Origin: Carex sylvatica
Taxonomy: Eukaryota > Streptophyta > Magnoliopsida > Poales > Cyperaceae
Direction: 5' to 3'
DNA length: 64,000 nucleotides
Assembly: GCA_964058845.1 (NCBI GenBank)
Contig: CAXKVR010000138.1
Span: 868,001 to 932,000 of the forward strand
The notes beneath the pieces are model-generated. The model made no database searches and had not been told where the DNA came from. It saw only the letters and a list, made by a program, of their open reading frames with translations. Positions within the stretch are counted from its first letter, which is position 1, and every line of letters starts with the position of its first letter. The position numbers and the translations under genes are program-made. Positions 35,749 through 47,589 of this stretch are shown here, one piece after another.

Positions 35749-36829
35749 GCCCCTAATTAATACAGACATATATAATGAAATATATAAAAAGAAATCACCA
35801 ACGGTCTAAAGTAATAACATATGGCAAACTACGACATGCAAACACATCTGATTGTGTAATACACTTTTGCTAACGGCTAATAACACCCAGAGGCGATGGT
35901 GTTTCTATTTTAACGGCACATTTAATGGCTAAAAGGCTAATATTCCTGTCGGTCCCTAATTTTTAAACGATCACGTTGGAGCTTAACGCCATCGGCTCAT
36001 ACCGATGGCGTACGAGTAAATATTTTCTATCGGGGCGATATGCATCGGATCAGACCCCGATGGCGGAACGCGATTTCAACTGATATAAAAGAGTTTTTTG
36101 TAGTAGTGCATGTGACTTGCGCGAATTATGTAAAATTCTAATTCTATACTGTAATTTCATATAACGATTCATATACAAAATAAACTTTAAAATTTTAACA
36201 TCCAGTGGGAACACTTTGTGTACTTGCACAACTTGCCAAACTAATTATACTTGCTGGAGGTAGTGGGTTGCAAAAACTCGACCTGGGCCGCCCGTACCCG
36301 ACCCGCCCGTGCCCGCTACCCGGGGTATCCGTGCCCGAGCCCGGGTATAGGTCGGGTACACGGGTACACGGGTAGGGGCATAAAACGGGTAGGTTACGGT
36401 TATTTGGTTCAATACCCGGGCATACTTGTCCCGAATTACGCCTGTGTCCGCCCGACCCGACCCGTCGCCCGACTATATCCATACCTGTATACCCGTTTCA
36501 CTTTTTAAAAAAAAATTCAATTTTTTTTGAAATCCCGCCGGTTCAACTGGGCCCGAACCGGCCGGACCCACTCGTCCCGTTGGGTTTTTTTTTTTTTCAA
36601 ATTTTATTCCCTCTCTAATATTTTCTTTAAATACCCCCTCTTCCTCTCAAAAAATTCACACTCTCATTCTCTCAATCTCAATTCTCAAATTTTATTATTC
36701 TCAATTTTTTAATTTATTGTTTAAAAAAAATATAGTTGTAAATTTAATTCATTCTACAAATCCGCAAACGAAATTACGAAGGTATCAAAATTATGAAGTT
36801 CGGCACCTCCCGCAAGATTTTTTGCGAGA

Positions 36830-37530
36830 TTTAAAGGTAACATTTATTTCATGTTAGATTAATTTATTTTTGTAGAATACATTTAGTTTATGCTAGATTT
36901 ATTGGATATTAAGTAATTAGATTTGTTAGAAGTGTTAAATTTATTAAGTAATTAGATTTGTTACATTTATTTATGTTAGATTTATTGAATATGTTAGATT
37001 TATTTAGTTTACGTTAGATTTATTGAATATGTTAGATTTATTTAGTTTACGTTAGATTTGAATATGTGAAGTAATTATATTTGTTTTGAATATGTTAGAT
37101 TTTATTTTTTTAATTGTTAGATTTATTTTTAATATGTGAAAAAAATTGGTTAGTTTTATAGATTTGAATATGTGAAGTAATTAGATTTTTTTTGAATAGG
37201 TTAGATTTATTTTTCAAAATTCGAATTTATTTTTAATATGTGAAAAAAATTGGTTAGTTTTATAGATTTGAATATGTGAAGTAATTGTTTTTTAATTTCT
37301 GTTTTTTTAATTCTATTTTTTAATTTCTGTTTTTTAATTTCTGGTTTGTTAATTCTGTTTTTTAATTTCTGTGTTTTAATTTCTGTTTTTTTTAATTCTG
37401 TTTTTAAATTTCTGTTTTTTTAATTCTGTTTTTAAATTTCTGTTTTTTAAATTCTATTTTTTTAATTCTGTTTTTTAATTTCTGTTTTTTAAATTTTGTT
37501 TTTTAATTTCTGTTTGTTTTAATTATGTTT
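36830..37530. repeat. Minisatellites inside the hAT element
   Basis: Two runs: TTAGATTTATTGAATATG / TTAGTTTACG-type units (36840-37290), then about 15 imperfect copies of TTCTGTTTTTTAA (37290-37520). Confidence 0.8.
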
Positions 37531-37643
37531 TTATTTTTCAAATGTATGTTAGAATTATTTTGAATAGGTTAAATAAGTAGGTTACATTTTTTTTTTTAAT
37601 ATGTCAAGTACTTTACATTTATTTTTTTGAATAGGTTTAAAAA

Positions 37644-38258
37644 ATGTCATCTCATCGTGATTCCGTGCAAGATGACATCGCGAGACTGTCGGCCGATATT
37701 TTTGTCGGCCGAGGCATTGTAATTGGAACTCATTGACGAAGAATGGGATAAAGGGATCTTTTTTACTGCAACCGTTCAACTATCATGCTCGTACTCACCG
37801 ACGTCGTTTGAGTTGCTGAGACATCTCTATGATATCTTCAAGGTGTATTGCGAATTGGAACAAGCTGGAACCTATGATGCATCTCTCACGCCGATTGTAG
37901 ATGCCATGAAACAAAAATTCCTAAAATATTGAGAAGATGTACCCCTCCTGGCCATTATCGCAAACTGCCTCAACTCGGCATATAAGAAGTTTTATACGAT
38001 CAAAGTAGTTGAGAGGTACAAACTTCTGAAAGTTGTTTCAATTCGGCGAACAGGATCATCTCCGATAAACGAAGTAAATTGGGTGCACATGTTTTTGAGA
38101 GACTTGTGTGCTTGAAAGATTGGATTGCTGCTGAAGAGCGTAGGCAACATGTGCCTCAACAACCATCATCATCTGAACCCGACACTGAAGAAAGCGGTAC
38201 CGAGGTGCAGCACGAGGTTAATTCAGATTCAAACGATGCCAAAGAGAGCGAACAATGA
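37644..38258 (+). pseudogene. Remnant of hAT transposase C-terminal region
   Basis: Frameshifted and interrupted pieces: MSSHRDSVQDDIARLSADIF in one frame from 37644, then HLYDIFKVYCELEQAG and PIVDAMKQKFLKYWEDVPLL in another (37723-37960), then VNWVHMF and, near 38106-38150, CLKDWIAAEERRQH. Sequence like VDAMKxKFxKYW...PLLAIIAxxL...YK is typical of the segment before the hAT dimerisation domain, and CLKDWxxAExRxQH of the C-terminal end of that domain. Most of the N-terminal BED finger and catalytic core are missing, so no active protein is possible. Its place between matched hAT termini supports the call. Confidence 0.75.
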
Positions 38259-39148
38259 TATATGAATCCAAACTACTAGATAGGTAGTGTCGGTATAAAT
38301 TTCTAACCTCTTTTAATCTTTATGGTTATTTTTTAAATTATAAATTTCTAAACATTTCAATTAGTTTTTAAATTATTTATTTTAAAGAAGAATTACTAAC
38401 AAAAAAAAAGTTAGAACTCCGTCTATGTTATTTTACATAGCTGATCCCAAGTCCATAATTAAGGAGGAGGGTAATTTTTATTTTTTAATCTATTTTTTTA
38501 AAATAATTCATAATTATTTTTAAAGTAATTGATTTAAGAAATTTTTTATTTTTGTTTTATACTTTTAAAGTTTCTGATTTAATTACATTTTTTATTTATA
38601 TTTTATTTAACCTATTAAAAATAAATGAACGTTTAGAAAATATATTATAGATATAAATAAATTATGAAACTATATAATTAGAATGAGAATTTGAAAATAA
38701 AATAAAATGACTTGTGTAAAGAAATAAATAAATACATTTGTGTTTAGCTGAATAAATATACAAATTTTCGCATGAATAATTTTTATATATAAGTTACAAA
38801 TTTTATTTATTTATATACACTATTTGATATTGAACTATTCTGATTTTAAAAATTGAATTATAAACACGTAGTGATATTCATACAACACCGTAAAAAAATA
38901 ACAGAAAAAATAACAGAAAAAATAGAGAAAAAAAAACCGGACCGAACCGCCCGGTCCCCCTACCCGAACCGCCCTGCCCGTCAAGGGTACCACGAGAATG
39001 GGTATAAGACGGGCAGGGCACGGGTTTTAAAAAAAATACCCGTGATACCCGACCCGTGGTACCTGTACCCGATCCGTACCCGTGCCCGACCCCGGGTATA
39101 CCCGGACCGCCCGGTCCGTACCCGTTAGCAAACCACTAGCTGTGGGAC

Positions 39149-39697
39149 TAGGGGTGTTCATCGGTTCGGTTCGGTTGAAACTGAACTGAACTTGGCAAAC
39201 CAAAGTTATAATTCGGTTTTAAAAATAGAATCGAATCGAACCGAACCGAATTAGCATTGCAACTGAATCAAACCGAAGTTTTATTTCCATTTGTTCGGTT
39301 TGTTTGGTTCAAACCGAAATATATTACTATTTTTATTTAAAACAATTGATTTATAATAAACCGAAGTATATTAAGAAATAAACCAAAGTATTAAGAAATA
39401 AACTAAGATATTTAGAAATAAACCAAGTATTTAAAGTAATTGATTAAAAGTTAAACTAGAGTATTAATAAATAAACCGGAGTATTAAGAAATAAACTGGG
39501 GCAGTTCGGATCAAATTCATATTATATAAAAGTTCTATCAGTTTGGTTATTTCAGTTTCAAAATTTTTCAAACCGAACCGAACAGAAGTTATAATTTGGT
39601 TTTAAAAAGCAAACCGAACCGAACCATTAAACTGAACAAACCGAACTAATTCAGTACGGTTCAAAATCGAATAAACCGGACCCAATGAACACCCCTA
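39149..39697. mobile_element. hAT MITE with perfect 8-bp TSD, inserted beside the larger hAT element
   Basis: Ends TAGGGGTGTTCATCGG and ATGAACACCCCTA are inverted repeats. TGTGGGAC flanks both sides exactly (39141-39148, 39698-39705). The interior is degenerate CGGTTCGGTT/AACCGAACCGAA words with AT-rich spacers. The left TSD overlaps the TSD of the 36261 element, so this MITE landed just outside the older one. Confidence 0.9.
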
Positions 39698-39705
39698 TGT
39701 GGGAC

Positions 39706-41551
39706 CATTTGGTGTACTTCTCTAACTTACAGTTAATGGCAGTTTTAAAATCTTCTAGAACATTTTAATATCGGACCACTTCTCAGAGTTGTAGTTTTTC
39801 AATATAACCCCGAAAATTATGCAAAATTAATATTTTTAATCAATTTTTCCCAAAATTAAAATTAGTTTTAATTTTTTTCTTCAATTATTAATATTTATAT
39901 ATGCATCTATATCCTGAAAATTAACACTACACATACGGTAAAACATACATATGCAATCTATAGAACTTCAATACTACAAAATTCTCAAATTTAAACTATA
40001 AAACTAATTGATGCAAACTATAAAACTATAAATCTGAAACCTAAAACATTATAAAACTGAGATAAACACACTGCAAACTTCAATACTATAAATTTAAAAG
40101 ATATAAACAGTAAAACTAATAGATGCAAACTATAAAACATCAATAAATTCACAACCACATTGTTAAACATTAGTAACTGTTTACAAGCATAAACTGACAC
40201 TATTGAAAACATCATTATTCAATAGTAGTAAAAACAAACAATAACATTTTAAACACAAATTCATATATTCAACACAAGTATATTATTCAACATACAAAAA
40301 TTTTACTTCATAACTCTTTGTTTAGTATTGTTTGAATGAGTTAGAAGCCTCGTTACTATAACAATGCGTTCTTTAGAAATATCATCTTGCAAAGAAAAAT
40401 AAAAAAATAAGGTTATAAAACTGTAAACTATATCTTGTAAAATACTTTACATATCATGTAAAACTGTAAATTATATCCTGCAAAATTGTGAACTATATAT
40501 TGTAAACTTTTAAACATCAATAATAATAGATATTGTAAAATAATGCTGCAAAAAAACAAAATAAATAAGGTTATAAAAATGTGAACTATAACTTGTAAAA
40601 CACTTTACATATCATATAAAACTGTAAATTATATCATGTAAAATTATGAACTATATACTGTAAACATTTAAACATCAGTAATAATAGATATTGTAAAATC
40701 ATGCATATATCATGTAAAATTATGAATTATATTCGGTAAAATACTCTACATAACATTTAAACCTGATTCATATATCTTGTAAAATCCTGTATAGATCTTA
40801 TAAATCAGTATTTCAAGAATCAGTATTAGAAATAATTGTAATTTTTTTTGCAAAACTATTTCAAGAATCATGTACAACTATTACAAGAATCTTATAAAAC
40901 AATTACAAGAATCATGTAAAACAACTGCATCAGCTGGAATACTAACTCAACAAGATGCATGAATTGATCTAGATATGTAAAATAAAGATATGAAAATTAT
41001 TGCATAATAAAGATTAATTAAGATCACAATGAAATATGATCCTCGATTTAAGTCATTTAACATGTAAAAGAACGATCTAAATAGATGTAAATAGAAGAAA
41101 ACAAATAGATGTAAAAGAACGATCTAAACAGGTCTAAATAGAAAGAAACAACAGACCTAATCTAATTGGATGTCGTAATAGCATTGGAGAGGTGGTGCAG
41201 AGGAGAGGGAAGTGGTAAGCTCCGGCGAATATGTAAAACAACAAGATTAATACTCCATATCGCCTCTATGTCATCTCTCTCCTTCAGATCGGCTCCTCTA
41301 ATCTTTTTCAGATCGTCTCTCCATCATCTCTTTCCTCCAGATCTCCATAAGATTAATACTGTAAAATCACAAGATGCATATTGTAAAACCACAAGGTGAA
41401 TACTATAAAACAAGAAGATCAATACTCTAGATCCCCTCGCTTTCATCTCTCCTCCATATCGACTCTCTCAGATCGTCACCTTATATATCCTCCATATCGT
41501 CTCTCTTCCATCTTTCTCATTCAGATTGACATAAGATGAATACTATAAAAC
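39706..41551. other. AT-rich region with imperfect TGTAAAA-type repeats, no gene called
   Basis: Between 40380 and 40760, words such as ATCATGTAAAACTGTAAATT and TGTGAACTATAT recur about every 60-130 bases. 41160-41520 has repeated AGATCG(T)CTCT and CTCCATATCG words that look like decayed leader sequence; similar AGATCGTCTCTTCC text resumes at 48025, on the far side of the LTR element, so both parts were probably one locus before the insertion. A possible minus-strand exon near 40310-40390 cannot be assigned to a family. Confidence 0.45.
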
Positions 41552-42294
41552 TAGTTAGAGAGTTACCGTTGTGGAAACTATTGTAATAGTCCTCTACCGT
41601 TGCATATTCAAACCTGTTCGAACTACCCTATCGTTGTTACGGTCCATGAACCGTTGCAACGGTCATGGTCATTTACTTCCTTTTTGGCAGCTCTCTATAA
41701 ATAGAAGTTATTCCAAGGTTTGAATTAACACTCTAGCCGCCCTCAACTTTAATATTTTATATTTTCAGATCTAGAGAAAGCCATTGTGGCTTATGTACTT
41801 AAACTTCAATACTCATAATCAATCTCAAGCTTATTCAATCAATTACACAACTCCTAGAGTGATCTTGCGTGATCAACCTATTTACTGCTTTGAGTTGTAG
41901 TGCTCACCCAGGCAATCCTTGAGTCCTCGTGAATCGGATTGACCAACCTGAGCCTTTAGTGCTCCTTGTTCGGGCTGTGTGACTTCTCAGAAGATTGTAA
42001 GGGCTCACCGGTTTCACTTTGTAATCATTTCTTATTGGTAAAGAAAGGCACGCCATCTCGAAGGTCATGGGACCCGGAGACATAGGTGTTAGTGCCTAAC
42101 TCTGTAAATAACTCTCGTGTCAAGTGTCTCTAAACTCTACTATTTACTTTACTTATTTTATACTTTTAGTTTAGGACAAAGTTATTCTAAGTTTTCGCTA
42201 AAAATAACTTTATGACACCCTCGAACTTTATAACTTAGTTTAAAAAGTTAAAAAAGACCTATTCACCCCCCTCTAGGTGCCTTTGGGACCAACA
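41552..42294 (+). repeat. 5' LTR of the gag-only element
   Basis: The 3' end is fixed by the primer-binding site two bases on. The 3' 410 bases match 47590-48000 closely, including CCTTTAGTGCTCCTTGTTC and AACTCTCGTGTCAAGTGTCT. The start is less certain: TAGTTAGAG at 41552 is not the usual TG and may be mutated from TGTTAG. Confidence 0.8.
41696..41704 (+). promoter_or_regulatory. LTR TATA box
   Basis: TATAAATAG inside the 5' LTR, preceded by GC-mixed sequence and followed about 30 bases later by the likely start of R. A textbook TATA element in the expected part of a 743-bp LTR. Confidence 0.65.
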
Positions 42295-42296
42295 AG

Positions 42297-42308
42297 TGGT
42301 ATTAGAGC
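42297..42308 (+). promoter_or_regulatory. Primer-binding site (initiator Met tRNA)
   Basis: TGGTATTAGAGC two bases after the LTR; the usual complement of plant initiator-Met tRNA is TGGTATCAGAGC, so one C-to-T change is present. Confidence 0.85.
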
Positions 42309-42360
42309 AGAAAATTCAAATTAAGGCACACTTAATTGAAAATTTTATTTGAATCTATAA

Positions 42361-44696
42361 ATGGCACCAATGGTACCAAGTTATTGTAGGGAACCTCCAA
42401 TGTTAACCCCTTCTACCAAAAACTTTAGCTATTAGAAAAAGATAATAAAAAACTTTATAAACCTAATTGGTGTATGGGAAGCCGTTGAAAATAGATTCAC
42501 CCTGGAGTATGACAAAACCACCAACATAATTACTACCGAGTCTAAACTTGCTAAAAAGGTAAATGATACAACAATGAATGTTATTATGGGTTTGGTACAT
42601 GAATCAATAGCCATAGTATTTTATAATGCTACAAATGCTAAAGAAATATGGGATGCCTTTGTTAACAAATATGAGGGTAATGATTAAATTAAACGAACCA
42701 AACTCACTGGACTTGAAACTAGATTTGAAACTTTTAATATAAGAAATAATGAATCAATTGATGACATGTACAATAGGATGTTACAAATACAAAATGAATT
42801 TATAGAATTGGGAGAACCTATTTCTAACAATAAAGTTGTAGGAAAGATTTTGTGTGTGATGCTCAAGAAACCAAGATGGAAGTCAATGATAAGTGCTCTT
42901 GAAGTACTCTCGGGAATCCAAACCTTCATTCTAGATGAACTAATTGCTAATCTTCTAAGTTGTGAAGAGAAACTTCGACAAATCAAAAATCATGAATCCA
43001 AATATAATTTCCCTAAAAATATAGCTCTTTATACAAACTACAAAAAAATCTACAAATACAAATCATACAATCAGTTCATAAACAAATTCAACCAATAACT
43101 CTCCAAAGATTCTCACCTCCTATCCAAAACACTTTAAGGCATATTGGACTTTGAACAACAACACAACAAGACGCGTCGTAAGGGTAATAATTAGATGATG
43201 TGTATAATTTGTCACAAGGAAGGACACTCCATGCAAACATGCTACAAGATCTTTCCTAGACACAAGGATAAAGAAGAAAAGTTTAGGAAGAAACCCTACG
43301 AGAAGAGCCTTCTTTGGAGAGATGATGAGTCCGATCCGGAGACCGATGATGCTCATGTAGTGAACTTAGCCTTGGTAGCTAACCATGATGAAGCCTCCGA
43401 TATCAACAAGAAAGAGATAATTTCCAACCCCAATATCACCTACAAATTTGCTATTGGAAATCCTAGAAAGGTGGCTAAGTCGAACAACAAAAATGAGAAC
43501 TCAAGTAGCACATCTTCTAGCACCTCAAATAAGGTACATTTATATTTTGGTGTAGATGGGTATGAATTCGAATGTGAATCAACTAGCAATTCATTTGAAA
43601 TTAATGAAACTCAACCTAATTTGTCCAATGATCATACATTCATAAATAAGCCAAACATTTCATTTAGAAAGAGTCAAATTAGCAATAATGAAACTAGGTT
43701 GAGAGAGCTTCTCCATGAATTGGATATGTCTTTACTTAAGAGAGAACGTATTATATAAGAATTAAGGTATAAGATTCTAGAACTTGAAACAAAAGCAAAA
43801 GAGGTTGAGTCACATACATGTAAATCACATTTAGTTGAATTAGAGTCCATTAGACATAAGACAAATGACCTACTAGATGAAAATAAAATTTTAAAGGCAA
43901 TAATTGTTACAAATAAAATGTTAGAAGATAAAGTTAAGAATTATGAACATAAAATTAGAGAATTGCAAAAGTTGAATAGTGAAAATAGTTGCCAATCACA
44001 TCTAGGTGAGATAGAATTATTAAAAGTTGAAATATAAATGGTTATTTTGAAATGTCATTAGTCTAGATCTTGATAGAATGGTTAAAAATCGTCATTATCC
44101 TCATAACAAGTTGGGTATCGGATACAAAAAGGGAACAATCATTTTTGGAATCAAATAAATCCTCAAAGTCTAGATCAAAAGAGAAACACACAAAAAATTC
44201 AAATAATAGTAATAAAATATCTCATAACTATGCATTTAGATATAGATACAATAACAAAAATTATAAGGATAATAGGATACCCAACAATTCACAAGGATCA
44301 AACAAAAATTATTCTAAAGAATCAAATCAATGGTCTCATGATTTAAAAGATAAAAATATCTCACAAAATAGAGTTCAAACTAATGATTCAACTAGAAATA
44401 TTTTCCGACATCATAATATATTTAAATTCCATCAAAATAAAAATGTTTCACCTAAAATAGTAAATTGGAGTCAAAATGAACCTTGAAAACAAACTTAAGA
44501 GTTAAAATATCACTTTCAAAATCACTTTAAGCAAGGTCCAACCATAAACATATCTCATCCCTCAATATCTCGAAAACCAACTCTAACCTTTTGTAATTAT
44601 TGTTGTAAAATTAGACATGTTTCATTAGAGTGTAGGTTTAGGAATAGAAACAACATGTCGAATGTTGTTTGGGTTCCTAAATCTAAGCTAGAGTAA
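42361..44696 (+). pseudogene. Gag of the copia-like element, with stops and frameshifts
   Basis: Starts ATGGCACCAATGGTACC after the primer-binding site. The recognisable order is a copia-type gag core (NLIGVWEAVENRF, AKKVNDTTMNVIMGLVHES, NAKEIWDAFVNKYEG, RFETFNIRNNESIDDMYNRM, IQNEFIELGEPISNNKVVGK), a first CCHC knuckle (CIICHKEGHSMQTC), an Asp/Ser-rich linker with DDESDPETDDAHVVNLAL, a helical coiled-coil stretch (43750-44030), an Asn-rich stretch, and a second knuckle-like motif (CNYCCKIRHVSLEC) followed by VVWVPKSK. In full-length copia elements WVPK lies just before the protease; here a stop (TAA at 44694) and non-coding sequence follow. In-frame stops, for example in the FSY*KKI region near 42432, and frame changes show it is inactive. 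Confidence 0.82.
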
Positions 44697-44759
44697 AGCT
44701 CTATATAGTATCTCTCCAAATTATTAAATTTCAAAATTATTAAGGGGGAGATAAGATAA

Positions 44760-47589
44760 GGGTACGTATATATTAGTTATTATCAATTATTTTCTTCAAA
44801 CTATTATATATCCTTGTACGTAGGTTTGATCATTTCTTTAAATAATAATCTTAGGTTAAAGTTAGGTATACTTGAATTTCAAGACTAATAAATTATATCT
44901 CGAATTGCAATATCCAATTTCATGAGAATCCTGATCAAATTATTATTTTTAATTTCAAACTTTTTATAATCTCAACACTACGCCTATGTTAGAGGCAAAA
45001 TTATTTGACCATTCTGTAATATTCTGTTACATCGATTATTATTTTTATACCGATAAACTTAGGAACAAATAATAATTATATACACGTCTTGAGTTAGGAT
45101 CACACACGTGATTGTCCCTATAGAAAATATTGTAGAAAATCTCAACAAAATCCAAATAATATTCCATTTAATTTTTAAAATAAATATATTATTTAGCGGA
45201 CCTCGGCAATTACGAAGTAAATAAAAATCAAATCCTTATTTAAAACCTCGATTTGAGTTACTTCTTTTCGATAACCTTTCGAATTTAGCTTCAGTTGTAA
45301 TTTTCAGATGGACAACTGTTAGTTCTTTAATCATAGATCACTCATATCAATTCGTATTGGAATGAAATTTAATACCTGAAAATATAACTTCATGATCTAC
45401 AACTTTCGTGTAGAAGACAATCCCAAATTACGAACGTAGGATTCTCCATAAAATTGTAAAGTCAGTAATATTTCAGTTCGGAGACTGCAGACCTTCATCG
45501 ATCACTTTTATCTTTTCTCCTTACTGGAAACTCTGATTAAGGTGAAACCAATTGCGTTAGAACCATAACAGAAAAACCTACAACTCTTATGTTTGAACTT
45601 TCTCCAAATTTCGAACTTATAATTCCAGTTATTTCAATCTTTGAAGACAAACACTAAAACAAAATTCTGTCATGGGCTCAAATCCGAATTTACAATATGT
45701 TGGTCAACTAAACTCAAGTTTAAAAATCACAAATCCTCTTCTAAACCTAACCTTACCTTATATAACGCCCCCCTCTCCACAGCCACCCCCCCCCCCCCCC
45801 CCCTCTCTTTTCCCTAACCCTAGACGCCACAGCACCTTTTTTTCCCATTTCGGATCTAAACCCCTGCTGGACCCAAACCGGCCAGCCAACTTCCGAAGAG
45901 AACCACCGACCGTACGTCCGGATTTTGAAGAAACGTTCAACATGAGAGTTGTAGTTCCCGCCAATACGGATCTGTGAGCGCTGAATTCACTCCAATCGGA
46001 GTCTCCATGGCTGAGAACCGTCTAAAAAAGTGGCTGCAGCGCATTTCTTTCCTAAACTGCAAACTTCAAGTACTAGAGTTTTGATCATAAATCTTATTTT
46101 TTTTCTTAATGATAAAGTCTTGAGTATATTTCTTTTGATTATAAATACTCATTATTTTCTTAATAAATATTTAGTAGATGTCGGATTCATGATACATTAA
46201 GAAATATAATATTGATTCGGTTTAATTAAAGTACTCGTGATGTTAAATAAAAAAAAGGGGTCAGATTCATAACAGATTCAAGTCATTGTTTTGCTTAGTT
46301 TAAATAAATATAAATTAAAATTTCATATCTGTGTAAAACTTATTTATAATTATAATCATTATTTCATTTAATTACGTCTCAAGTGAGTTGCTGGATAATT
46401 GAAGTTTGGAAATAAAATACTGTCTATATTTCTTTGATAAAAGATTTTGGATTTCTAACTAAACAAGTTTCATATTCTTATTTACTTTATTTATTTCTAA
46501 TTATATATATATAATAAGTGAATCAAAATAATATGTGACTTAATAGTACTATAAAATTAGGGATTAAAATAGTTAAAGTTTAGAAATTAGAATTAATAAA
46601 CTATGGTTATAATGATAAATAGAGAGCTTTAGGAAATAAAAATACGTGAACTCAAATCTTATTAATTAGAGGTATGCTTATTTCTTAGGTTTGACTTTTG
46701 AAGAACTAAGAGACGTCGATAACGGGTTTCCTAGACTTTATAAAACTATTTTACTTGCCTATTGTCATTCAACTGTTTATTATTAGAGCATTAGTTGAAT
46801 TTATACATGTTGTTTTCGAACCATTCGTATGACTTGAGTAGACATAAATAGATTGCATGAAATGATATGATTCATATATTGATCAACGGACTTGCATAAA
46901 TAGAATGTATTGAGCATGGCATGAATTGTGTGATTGAATAAATGTGTTTTGAAATGAACGAATAAGGAAACTGAACAGGGGCCAATATGCTCGCATATTG
47001 AGATGTATACATTGGGTTTAGTGTTCGACTGGATCCCTCGTTAACGAGATTGTAGGCGAAAGCAGTCCTGTCACTGGTCTAACCCTAGCGTCTGGTGGGA
47101 GTTTCGCGGTTAGGGCAATAGCCTCCCAGCGTCAGGCGGGAGTTCCGCGGTTGGGTTGACGGTTTCTTTCGGCGTCAGACGGGAGTTTCGCGGTCGAAGA
47201 AACAAGGAATTTAAGTGGTTTCTTCTGGCGTCGGGCGGGAGTTCCGTGGTCGAAGAAAAAAGGAAAAATAAGATAAGAATATGAAAATAGATGTAATAGT
47301 AGTAGATGCATTGCATTAGGGAATACATAAGCATTTTATTTCTTATCATATTTGTGAATATAAGTAACGGTTTTATAAAACTCTGGGCTGGAACTAAATC
47401 CTGCACTAAGAGAATGTTCGATCTCTCACCCGTTTTCACTGTTATGTGGGTTCCAGGTAACGAAGAGGAAGGATTTGAGCAAGGACAAGAGTGAGAGACT
47501 AAGCGGGAAGACATATTATTGATAAATTCTCACATGTTGTTTAGTTTTTGTTTTCATGATTCTATATTGATACATTGAGCAGGCATGGT
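44760..47589 (+). mobile_element. Chromovirus-type LTR-like insertion (probable solo LTR), boundaries uncertain
   Basis: Non-coding, long, with LTR-like layout: a TATATAAC box near 45758-45766 followed by C-rich leader and AACCCTAG, then CTCACCCGTTTTCACTG...GGTTCCAGGTAACGAAG near 47428-47465, which resembles the 3' part of the Tekay-type LTR at 6770-6810. It separates the copia gag from its 3' LTR remnant, so it probably inserted there, with loss of the first 330 bases of that LTR. No internal coding region is attached. I could not find TG..CA ends or a TSD. Confidence 0.5.
47080..47262. repeat. Four GC-rich tandem units in the inserted LTR
   Basis: The word GGCGTCnGGCGGGAGTTCCGCGGT recurs four times at roughly 45-57-base spacing (with variants TCTGGTGGGAGTTTCGCGG and GTCAGACGGGAGTTTCGCGG), each followed by TTAGGG/TTGGGTTG or TCGAAGAAA sequence. 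Confidence 0.8.

Larger units (their letters stand above)
31288..36108 (+). mobile_element. CACTA (En/Spm-type) transposon with both ends, non-autonomous
   Basis: Starts CACTACTACAAAAAAAAA at 31288 and ends TTTTTTGTAGTAGTG at 36108, a perfect CACTACTACAAAAAA inverted pair. Sub-terminal regions carry many copies of ACCATCGG, CCATCGGTT and CCGATGGCG in both orientations, as expected for transposase-binding repeats. The flanking triplets are TAT and CAT, so the 3-bp TSD matches at two of three positions. The 4.8 kb interior holds a decayed Ulp1-like ORF and a nested MITE; I found no TNP2-type transposase, so the element would need one supplied in trans. The left end matches the fragment at 7300-7627. 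Confidence 0.88.
36261..39138 (+). mobile_element. hAT transposon with CCCG-rich ends and transposase relic
   Basis: Termini are TAGTGGGTTGC and, inverted, TAGTGGTTTGC. Flanking 8-mers GCTGGAGG (36253-36260) and GCTGTGGG (39139-39146) agree at 6 of 8. About 250 bases at each end are dense in CCCGTACCCG/CGGGTACACGGG words, an unusual telomere-like GC texture in an AT-rich element. The middle holds poly-T minisatellites and a broken hAT transposase C-terminus. It shares its 3' half with the element at 16497-18662. Confidence 0.82.

Noticed and set aside
37290..37520. Poly-T/TTCTG array considered as a branch-point/polypyrimidine regulatory tract
   Set aside because: It lies inside the hAT element and is simply a low-complexity minisatellite.
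40310..40390. Possible minus-strand exon (DDISKERIVIVTRLLTHSNN)
   Set aside because: Has a plausible acceptor but no family and no matching neighbours; too short to call.
47110..47514. Minus-strand 134-codon frame
   Set aside because: Driven by the GC-rich tandem units of the inserted LTR.
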